From a virus, in IMG/VR virus record IMGVR_UViG_3300035182_002586, positions 363,585 to 427,584 of that record: a DNA stretch of 64,000 nucleotides. The stretch is one strand, 5' to 3'. Below, piece after piece: positions 58,853 to 64,000 of this stretch. Below the pieces are notes generated by a model. The model did not search any database. It was not told the origin of the DNA and saw only the letters and a program-made list of their open reading frames with translations. A program made the translations under genes and the position numbers. Position 1 is the stretch's first letter; every line of letters starts with the position of its first letter.

Positions 58853-60172
58853 CTAGCCGTCGACAGACACTTCCTTCGCCGAGCAGTAGTGCAACTGCCC
58901 GCAATCGGGGCAGGTCACCTCGACCTCGCCGCCCATCTTGCGGGGCTTGGCCGAGAGCTGCTTCTTGCACTTGTGGCAGGCGAACGAGCGGTCGACCGTC
59001 TCCTCCTCGGGCGGGATGTAGACCTCGGGGCGGTCCCGGACGGCCCACCCGATCGACGGGCGGATCACGAGCGTCTCCGGGTCCTGCGAGTAGCCGAGGA
59101 GCCCCGCGACGAACTCCATCGGGAACTCCTGCTCGTAGTAGGACCACTTGAAGTCGACCTTCGAGAGGCTCGGGGGCACGGAGTCTACGGTCGGTCCGTG
59201 GTGGGAGTCGAAACCCGTGTCACGGTGACGCAGCTCGGAGGCGGGGCGCTCCCCCCACTTGAGGACGGTGGAGTTCTGGCACGTGTACTTGCCCGGGGAC
59301 TTCCAGTCCTCGACGTACGGGAAGAAGAACTGGATCCAGCCCGTCACGAAGGGCCCACCGGAGCCGCCCCCCTGGTGGTAGATGGACTGCCAGAACTTCT
59401 GGTCCTCCTGGCTCAGCGGGCCGTCGAATGCCCGGACGAAGTACTGGAGGATGCCGGAGAGGGGTTTCGTCCACCACCCGAGGTCGTACTCGGCGAGGAC
59501 TTCCGCCCGCTGCTGGACGCTCTTCCAATCGGCCTGCGTACCGAGGAGCGTGACCTCGGGGATCCCGCACATCGTCGAGACGCGGTACTCGAAGTAGTTG
59601 CGCATCGCGTCCATCAGGACGACCTCGGAAGCGGCGCGCTCGACGGGGCCCGTGGTCGAGAAGGCGGAGACCACGAGGTCCCGCTGCTTGCCGATGTGCT
59701 CGCCGATCTGATCGGAGAACTCGCCGAAGACCCCCTGCCAGTCGTTGGCGGCGGAGCCCTTCACGAAACTGTCCCGGACGACGAGCAGCTCTTTCTTGCC
59801 CTCGTGCTGGACGAACCGGCTGCGCAAGGCTTCGGCGTTCGCGTCCACGTGCCGGGCGAACCCCTGCGCGATCGTGAGCCAGATGTCGTCCGGGCTCAGG
59901 GCGAGGGGGTAGTGACGGTTGAACGCCGCGTCCACGGCCCCGAGGAGCCCGTTCGGCGTCCAGCCGTCGCAGATGTTCGGCGTGTTGACGCCGGACGCCT
60001 CGATGGTCGGCGGGGGCTTGGAGTGGCCCTCTTTGACATACCGGCTTGGCTTCACGCCGAGCTGGACGGAGAACGCCTTGTTGAAGTCCTGCGAGGTCGC
60101 GAGAGGGCCTTCCGGCTTGGTGAGCGGATTGCCCCTCGCGTCCTTCTCGTTGACCTTGAACTTGATCGCCAT
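58853..60172 (-). CDS. DUF4419-like protein with C-terminal zinc ribbon
   Basis: 439 residues. The core follows DUF4419: LALSPDDIWLTIAQGFARHV, AFSTTGPVERAASEVVLMDA, CGIPEVTLLGTQADWKSV, FWQSIYHQGGGSGGPFVTGW, IQFFFPYV. This family is known chiefly from fungi and some bacteria and is of unknown function. A short C-terminal zinc ribbon, CHKCKKQ ... CPDCGQLHYC, is added. Preceded by GGTGTA. Confidence 0.78.
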   Translation of the reverse strand: MAIKFKVNEKDARGNPLTKPEGPLATSQDFNKAFSVQLGVKPSRYVKEGHSKPPPTIEASGVNTPNICDGWTPNGLLGAVDAAFNRHYPLALSPDDIWLTIAQGFARHVDANAEALRSRFVQHEGKKELLVVRDSFVKGSAANDWQGVFGEFSDQIGEHIGKQRDLVVSAFSTTGPVERAASEVVLMDAMRNYFEYRVSTMCGIPEVTLLGTQADWKSVQQRAEVLAEYDLGWWTKPLSGILQYFVRAFDGPLSQEDQKFWQSIYHQGGGSGGPFVTGWIQFFFPYVEDWKSPGKYTCQNSTVLKWGERPASELRHRDTGFDSHHGPTVDSVPPSLSKVDFKWSYYEQEFPMEFVAGLLGYSQDPETLVIRPSIGWAVRDRPEVYIPPEEETVDRSFACHKCKKQLSAKPRKMGGEVEVTCPDCGQLHYCSAKEVSVDG

Positions 60173-60183
60173 GAGGGGCGATC

Positions 60184-60189
60184 TACACC
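60184..60189 (-). promoter_or_regulatory. GGTGTA motif before DUF4419 gene
   Basis: GGTGTA 11 nt before ATG 60172, within CTAGACGGTGTAG, a 13-bp string identical to that at 5831-5842. Confidence 0.5.
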
Positions 60190-60251
60190 GTCTAGTCTTG
60201 CACTTGGGAGCGGCAAGCAGCTTTTCCAGTTTGGGTGCAGGGGCACACCGC

Positions 60252-60596
60252 CTAGAAGCGCTTGCCCTTGAGCAGCGAGTCGATCGTGCGGACGAGGGAG
60301 TCGTTGTACACGCCTTCGACCTTGCCCTCCTCGACCCACTTGATGCCCGTCGCCATGCGACGGCCGAGGATCTTCTCGAAGGTCTGCGCGTTGCGGCCCA
60401 CGGTGACCTCGTAGAGGTCGCTGCCGGCGTCGAGCTTCACGATGACCTTGCGGCCACGCGCGAGGCAGAACTGGACGCCCGACTCGTCGAAGAGGACTTC
60501 CGTGCGGCCGGACATCCCGGTGATGCCCCACGAAGCGAGGGCGTAGCGGTCGGTGGCGCGGATCTGAGCGATGATGGTGGAGGCAACGGGGGTCAT
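60252..60596 (-). CDS. Small protein of unknown function
   Basis: 114 residues, right after a bipartite element. Helical start (VASTIIAQIRATDRYALASW), a beta core (GRTEVLFDESGVQFCLARG, KVIVKLDAGSDLYEVTVG) and a basic end. Size and context suggest an early host-interaction protein (inference). Not recognised. Confidence 0.64.
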   Translation of the reverse strand: MTPVASTIIAQIRATDRYALASWGITGMSGRTEVLFDESGVQFCLARGRKVIVKLDAGSDLYEVTVGRNAQTFEKILGRRMATGIKWVEEGKVEGVYNDSLVRTIDSLLKGKRF

Positions 60597-60600
60597 GTCC

Positions 60601-60632
60601 CCTCTACAACGCGAGGGGTGGACCGATCCATC
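60601..60632 (-). promoter_or_regulatory. Bipartite element GATGGATCG-15-TGTAGAGG
   Basis: First block is the complement of 60624-60632, second block the complement of 60601-60608. ATG 60596 follows after 4 nt. Confidence 0.65.
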
Positions 60633-60639
60633 GAGATTG

Positions 60640-60909
60640 TTACAGCTTCCCGGTCAGATGGTACCGGTAGCGGCCGATCGTCTTGTCGAGCAGACCGTCG
60701 AGCGTGTCTTCCCCCAAGGTCCGCAGCGTGACCATCTTCCCGGGCATGATCCGGAAGCGCTTGTCACGCGCGGGGACTGCGACCGAAGTATCGAACGAGT
60801 ACTGCCCTTGGATCAGAACGCGGTTGACCGTGACCATCGTGGCCTCGGGGATGGCTACCTGGATGGCCGCGCACAGCGTGTCGATGTCGTCGAGGGTCGG
60901 GGTCGGCAT
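60640..60909 (-). CDS. Small protein of unknown function
   Basis: 89 residues. DDIDTLCAAIQVAIPEATMV then beta strands (VNRVLIQGQYSFDTSVAV, FRIMPGKMVTLRTLG) and a helix. Expressed from its own bipartite element. Not recognised. Confidence 0.63.
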   Translation of the reverse strand: MPTPTLDDIDTLCAAIQVAIPEATMVTVNRVLIQGQYSFDTSVAVPARDKRFRIMPGKMVTLRTLGEDTLDGLLDKTIGRYRYHLTGKL

Positions 60910-60913
60910 GTCT

Positions 60914-60945
60914 CCTCTACAGCGGGGCGCGGCCCCTGATCCATC
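60914..60945 (-). promoter_or_regulatory. Bipartite element GATGGATCA-15-TGTAGAGG
   Basis: First block is the complement of 60937-60945 (last base A), second block the complement of 60914-60921. ATG 60909 follows after 4 nt. Confidence 0.62.
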
Positions 60946-60947
60946 CC

Positions 60948-61247
60948 CTACACCGAGACCATCGCGAACGCGTCGGCCAGGGCGGCCAAGAAGCTCGTGC
61001 GCTGCATCCAGATCGTGGTCGACGTGTCGCCGTTGTCACGGCTCGCGCAGTAGTAGCGGCCGAAGGGGCCAACCTGAACGTCGAGAACCGAGTCCTTGCC
61101 GTCCTTGACGAGGATGACTGACGCGTCCTCGGACTCGTCCTTGGCGGGCTCGAAGCGCAGTTCGTACCCATGCTCACGCGCGAGCTTGGTGGACTTGGCC
61201 GAGATCGGGTTGTGGTTCACGTCGCGGGGGGTACGGGAGGTTGCCAT
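60948..61247 (-). CDS. Small protein of unknown function
   Basis: 99 residues from ATG 61247. A basic start (SRTPRDVNHNPISAKSTKL), a beta sheet (YELRFEPAK, ASVILVKDGKDSVLDVQVG, GRYYCASRDNGD) and an Ala-rich helical end. Own bipartite element. Not recognised. Confidence 0.63.
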   Translation of the reverse strand: MATSRTPRDVNHNPISAKSTKLAREHGYELRFEPAKDESEDASVILVKDGKDSVLDVQVGPFGRYYCASRDNGDTSTTIWMQRTSFLAALADAFAMVSV

Positions 61248-61251
61248 GCTC

Positions 61252-61283
61252 CCTTTACAATGCGGGACCCGGATCGATCCATC
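61252..61283 (-). promoter_or_regulatory. Bipartite element GATGGATCG-15-TGTAAAGG
   Basis: First block is the complement of 61275-61283, second block the complement of 61252-61259 (one change, TGTAAAGG). ATG 61247 follows after 4 nt. Confidence 0.62.
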
Positions 61284-61288
61284 GGGGG

Positions 61289-61585
61289 TCAGGGCGTGAT
61301 CTTCGACGCCCACTCGGCCAGGGCCGTCGCGAGGTTGCCACCATTCGCTTCCGCAGCCTTCACGACCTCCTCGACGCGACCGTAGTGGTGGCTCCAGCCG
61401 TTCCCGAAGACGATGTTCGCCTTGTGTTCCCAGCAGACGGCCAGCATCTCGGTGCAGATGTTCGTCTGGCGCGAGACCTCGGACTTCGCACTGCTCTTCT
61501 TCAGGAGCAGGCCGGAGAGGGTCGCCAGGTTGTACTCGGTGGCGTTCGCGTACTGGTTGAAAATGTCCTTGGGGCCACGGTTCAT
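61289..61585 (-). CDS. Small protein of unknown function
   Basis: 98 residues. Helical, with CTEMLAVCWEHKANIVFGNG and a GWSHHYGRVEEVV segment. It lies in an operon with the next two upstream genes under one bipartite element. Not recognised. Confidence 0.62.
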   Translation of the reverse strand: MNRGPKDIFNQYANATEYNLATLSGLLLKKSSAKSEVSRQTNICTEMLAVCWEHKANIVFGNGWSHHYGRVEEVVKAAEANGGNLATALAEWASKITP

Positions 61586-61595
61586 GACATCCTCC

Positions 61596-61871
61596 TCACA
61601 CCAGATCGAAGATCACGCCCTTATCCTGGTCGGCAAAGTGGAACTTCGCCGTCTCACTGTCGACCTTGAAGGTCACGTAGCGCGTCCCGATGTCGGTGAC
61701 GAGGCAACCACCGCCGCTGCCGCTGCCGCAGAAGGCGAGTTCGCCCTTGGAGTCGGTCACCGTGCTCTGGATGCGCAGCGCGGGCTTATGCCCGAAGAGC
61801 ACCTGAAAGGCCGCCACGACCTGGTTCAGCTCGCGGATGGAAGAGACCTCACGACGAATGTTGCTCGACAT
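61596..61871 (-). CDS. Small protein of unknown function
   Basis: 91 residues. Helical start (SSIRELNQVVAAFQVLFG), then a beta sheet with a Gly/Ser-rich loop (FCGSGSGGGCLV) and KFHFADQDKGVIFDL. It lies 10 bp from its downstream neighbour. Not recognised. Confidence 0.62.
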   Translation of the reverse strand: MSSNIRREVSSIRELNQVVAAFQVLFGHKPALRIQSTVTDSKGELAFCGSGSGGGCLVTDIGTRYVTFKVDSETAKFHFADQDKGVIFDLV

Positions 61872-61872
61872 G

Positions 61873-62058
61873 TCAGACCTCCTCAGAGACGCGGGCGACG
61901 GCCTTGTTGAGACGGCGGGCCGCGCGAGCGGTGAAGCGCTTGGCCCAACGGGTGGACTTGGGGGAGCGGGCGACGGGCGACTCGAAGAAGTCGTGGCCCT
62001 TGAAGCTGTGGCAGGCGACGAGCGCCTTTTCGGCCTTGCGGAGGGATGCGGTGTTCAT
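61873..62058 (-). CDS. Small basic protein
   Basis: 61 residues. Basic, Ala/Arg-rich (RWAKRFTARAARRLNKAV), perhaps nucleic-acid binding. First gene after a bipartite element. Not recognised. Confidence 0.6.
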   Translation of the reverse strand: MNTASLRKAEKALVACHSFKGHDFFESPVARSPKSTRWAKRFTARAARRLNKAVARVSEEV

Positions 62059-62062
62059 ATCC

Positions 62063-62094
62063 CCACTACCGCGCGACCCCCGGATCGATCCATC
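62063..62094 (-). promoter_or_regulatory. Bipartite element GATGGATCG-15-GGTAGTGG
   Basis: First block is the complement of 62086-62094, second block the complement of 62063-62070. ATG 62058 follows after 4 nt. Confidence 0.6.
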
Positions 62095-62097
62095 AGG

Positions 62098-62379
62098 CTA
62101 CTCGTCGAATTCCTCCGCAGCGAGGGAAGCCTCGAAATCCGCGTCGTCCCCGGCCCGGCGGGCGAAGTCCTCCGCGAACGCGTCCTGGATGAACGCCTTG
62201 GGCGGGGTCTTGGCCGCGAACGCCTCTGCGGCGACCATCTTGAGGTCGTAGGGGTCGTCGTCCGCGAAGCAGTCCGCGAGCCCAAGCTCGCTCTCCGCGT
62301 AGGCGGCGGCTCTTTCTCTCCACTGCTCGAAGGTCAGGACCGAAGCGGCCCTGACCCTCTTCTTGCGCCTCGCACCCAT
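62098..62379 (-). CDS. Small acidic helical protein
   Basis: 93 residues, ATG 62379 overlapping the upstream stop (ATGA). A basic first 10 residues, then helical and acidic (LTFEQWRERAAAYAESELG ... FARRAGDDADFEASLAAEEF). Not recognised. Confidence 0.62.
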   Translation of the reverse strand: MGARRKKRVRAASVLTFEQWRERAAAYAESELGLADCFADDDPYDLKMVAAEAFAAKTPPKAFIQDAFAEDFARRAGDDADFEASLAAEEFDE

Positions 62380-62969
62380 CACGCCCCCACGGGCGCGCCG
62401 CAGTTGAGCGAGCGGTTGCGGTAGAGGCCCTCGGAGCGGCGCTTGGCTGCGATCGCGCCACGGTCGCCGATGAGGGCTTCCCACTGGCGGGCGGAGAGGG
62501 GGGAGCGGTACTTGCGCTCCTCAGCCGGGGTCTCTAGCCAGGCGACGATCTGGTCGCGGAGCGACTTGCGGAACTCCGAGCGGAAGTTCTTGGTCTTGAG
62601 GAGCGTGGCGGCCGCCATGCACTCGGCCATGTCCAGGCCGCGGAGACCGCGCTGCCACGCCTCGCACCAGGTCGGGTCCACGCCCGCGCCCCACAGGTAC
62701 TTCCACGCGGTCACGTTGTCGGCCCACGACTGGACCGAGAGCCACGACGGGAGCGTGACCTCGTGGACCTCGTACTTGTTCGCGGTCACGAGCATGTCGT
62801 TGTCGTACGACATGCAGTAGCTCTCCTTGATCGAGAGCAGGTGGTCGTCGGCGCCGTCCACGAACGCGCGGATCGGGTCCGCGGCGGTGGTGACGTTCTC
62901 GCCCGTCTTCTGGAAGAGGACGCGGATGGTGGTGAGGGTCGAGGCGGCGGAGGCGGTCGTGATGTCCAT
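62379..62969 (-). CDS. Protein of unknown function
   Basis: 196 residues from ATG 62969, after a bipartite element. The middle has Trp-rich helical text (WLSVQSWADNVTAWKYLWG, WCEAWQRGLRGLDMAECM), and the C-terminus is basic. Not recognised. Confidence 0.65.
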   Translation of the reverse strand: MDITTASAASTLTTIRVLFQKTGENVTTAADPIRAFVDGADDHLLSIKESYCMSYDNDMLVTANKYEVHEVTLPSWLSVQSWADNVTAWKYLWGAGVDPTWCEAWQRGLRGLDMAECMAAATLLKTKNFRSEFRKSLRDQIVAWLETPAEERKYRSPLSARQWEALIGDRGAIAAKRRSEGLYRNRSLNCGAPVGA

Positions 62970-62973
62970 GTCC

Positions 62974-63004
62974 CTCCTACAACGCGGGCCAGACCCGATC
63001 CATC
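62974..63004 (-). promoter_or_regulatory. Bipartite element GATGGATCG-14-TGTAGGAG
   Basis: First block is the complement of 62996-63004; second block TGTAGGAG is the complement of 62974-62981, 14 bp away. ATG 62969 follows after 4 nt. The only copy with a spacing other than 15. Confidence 0.58.
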
Positions 63005-63281
63005 AACTTTCGATCGCGAGGACGATGTAGCCCGTGGGCTTGCCCCCATCGAGCACGACCATGCCCATGCCCTGCACCTCGTCCAGGTTGATCAGGCCAT
63101 ACTTCGACGGCGAGATGTCCAGGCCACGAACGTCGAGCACGGGCCGGAGGGACATCTTCTCCAAGTCCACGTGGTCGAGCGCGATGGAGGTGAGCTTCCG
63201 AAAGACCCCCATGAAGGTCCAATCGGGGGTCGTGTTGAAGGTCGATGGCGCGGGGTCTCGGTAGAGTAGGATGAACAGCAA
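63003..63281 (-). CDS. Small protein of unknown function
   Basis: 92 residues, mostly beta (MLFILLYRDPAPSTF, LRPVLDVRGLDI, MGMVVLDGGKPTGYIVLAI). Its last codons overlap the start of the bipartite element. Downstream of the YkgJ-like gene (12-bp gap). Not recognised. Confidence 0.6.
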   Translation of the reverse strand: MLFILLYRDPAPSTFNTTPDWTFMGVFRKLTSIALDHVDLEKMSLRPVLDVRGLDISPSKYGLINLDEVQGMGMVVLDGGKPTGYIVLAIES

Positions 63282-63293
63282 GGGGCCTCCAAG

Positions 63294-63923
63294 TCAGCGA
63301 AAGATCGCAGCACCGGGCATGGTCTTGGGCTCCGGGCGGCCGAGCTTCCGCCGGATCGCGGACGCCAGCATGTCCGGGAGGGTGCCCACGTCCGTAGGCA
63401 GCCCGGCGTCCTCACAGGCCGCCAGGAGCCACTGCAACAGCGCCACCTGCCCCTGCTCTCCGAGGTTCACCTGACTCGTGTTCGTGGGTGTACGGCGCCC
63501 ACAGAGGGCGGGGTCGCTCACGACGAGGTGGGTCCGGCAGGGAGCCGGACGGTACTCGTATACTCGACAGAGCTTGGTCTCGGGGTCGAGCAGGGCACAC
63601 TGGTGGCGCGCCTGCCACCACTCGTGGCGGAGCGGGCCGATGTCGTCCGCGCCCCACACGAGGGCGACGGACTGACGGTCGAGGTTCGCGAGGATGGCCT
63701 CTACGTCCCCTTTGAGCGCCGGGTCGTTCACCACACGGTCCGCCAGTGCGTCCGCCTCGACGGCCGTAAGGACCACGAGGAGTTCGCAACAGGCGGAGCA
63801 CCCCTTGGTGCAGGTCGGATGGTGCCGCTCGGCGGCGATCTGCATACTCCGGTCGATCTCCTGATAGATCGGGAGCAGAACGCGCGTCGAGCTGCGCTTC
63901 TTGGGGGTGGCCTTCTTAGGCAC
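63294..63923 (-). CDS. YkgJ-like cysteine-cluster protein
   Basis: 209 residues from GTG 63923. Residues 38-46 read CTKGCSACC, and later CALLDPETKLCRVYEYRPAPC adds further Cys (near 110-130): the two-part cluster of YkgJ-family zinc/iron-chelating proteins. Function of the family is unclear; metal binding is inferred. Confidence 0.76.
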   Translation of the reverse strand: MPKKATPKKRSSTRVLLPIYQEIDRSMQIAAERHHPTCTKGCSACCELLVVLTAVEADALADRVVNDPALKGDVEAILANLDRQSVALVWGADDIGPLRHEWWQARHQCALLDPETKLCRVYEYRPAPCRTHLVVSDPALCGRRTPTNTSQVNLGEQGQVALLQWLLAACEDAGLPTDVGTLPDMLASAIRRKLGRPEPKTMPGAAIFR

Positions 63924-64000
63924 GCCGGACCTCGATCCGGTGCTCGGGGCGGCCGTCGTTCATGGCGACGAACACGTCCGAGAGGCGGTTCGTGTGACGG
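63916..64000 (-). CDS. C-terminal end of an unknown gene (partial)
   Basis: Runs in from the right edge, with stop TAA at 63916-63918. 28 codons are visible, ending DGRPEHRIEVRRA. Its stop overlaps the YkgJ-like start by 8 bp. Confidence 0.55.
   Translation of the reverse strand, partial: RHTNRLSDVFVAMNDGRPEHRIEVRRA

Noticed and set aside
60948-60958. GGTGTA on the minus strand at the end of the 99-residue gene
   Set aside because: It is simply the Val-stop end (GTG TAG) of that gene; the true signal for the next gene is the bipartite element at 60914-60945.

Overview
The window is a contiguous, tightly packed piece of a large (probably jumbo) tailed-phage genome with high GC content. Evidence: almost every gap is short; start/stop overlaps of the ATGA or GTGA type are common; long runs of minus-strand genes encode virion proteins, including a 1050-residue tail fibre; and there are phage-style replication genes, many homing endonucleases and many small orphan genes. 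No terminase, portal, major capsid or DNA polymerase is in the window, so this is only part of the genome. The host cannot be named from the sequence. Most start codons have GGAGG-like ribosome binding sites, and ATG, GTG and possibly TTG starts are used.

Layout. 1-33.5 kb: mostly minus-strand virion genes. They include a Dps/ferritin-like protein, a zinc-motif structural protein, a ParB-like protein, two tail-fibre-type paralogues, a patatin-like phospholipase, the long tail fibre with His-rich repeats, and a SWIM zinc-finger protein. They are interrupted by homing endonucleases of the Vsr-like, TnsA-like, Endo VII and GIY-YIG types. One virion gene (about 7.8-10.1 kb) is fractured: its two halves carry the N- and C-terminal parts of a split intein, and a nuclease gene lies between them. 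33.9-39.4 kb: nucleotide metabolism and replication, with a class II (B12-dependent) ribonucleotide reductase carrying a LAGLIDADG intein, and delta and delta-prime clamp-loader subunits. 39-49 kb: a mixed accessory block with a membrane metalloprotease, a lipoprotein, a papain-like protease, GroEL, a DNA methyltransferase lacking its usual catalytic motif, a MazG-like protein, an Acb2-like (anti-CBASS) protein, a 2OG-Fe(II) oxygenase, a SpoT/MESH1-like HD hydrolase and a Nudix hydrolase. 49-57 kb: a 1307-residue methyltransferase-helicase fusion, a nucleoside hydrolase and a response-regulator-like protein. 57-64 kb: many small genes plus a DUF4419 protein.

Regulation. Two short motifs recur just upstream of start codons. 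The first is a bipartite element, GATGGATCG, 15 bp, then (T/G)GTAGAGG. It occurs eight times, mainly before small genes at 58-63 kb, and seven of the eight copies have exactly the same spacing. The second is GGTGTA, usually 10-17 nt before the first gene of an operon. In three divergent intergenic regions it is present on both strands. Neither was noticed upstream of the virion gene runs, which suggests two temporal classes distinct from late genes (inference).

How the genes may work together. The replication block supplies dNTPs and clamp-loader parts. Several accessory genes act on, or are predicted to bind, nucleotides and nucleotide second messengers (Acb2-like, MazG, HD hydrolase, Nudix, nucleoside hydrolase). 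This fits a battery against nucleotide-signalling defences, a hypothesis that rests on family resemblance read by eye.
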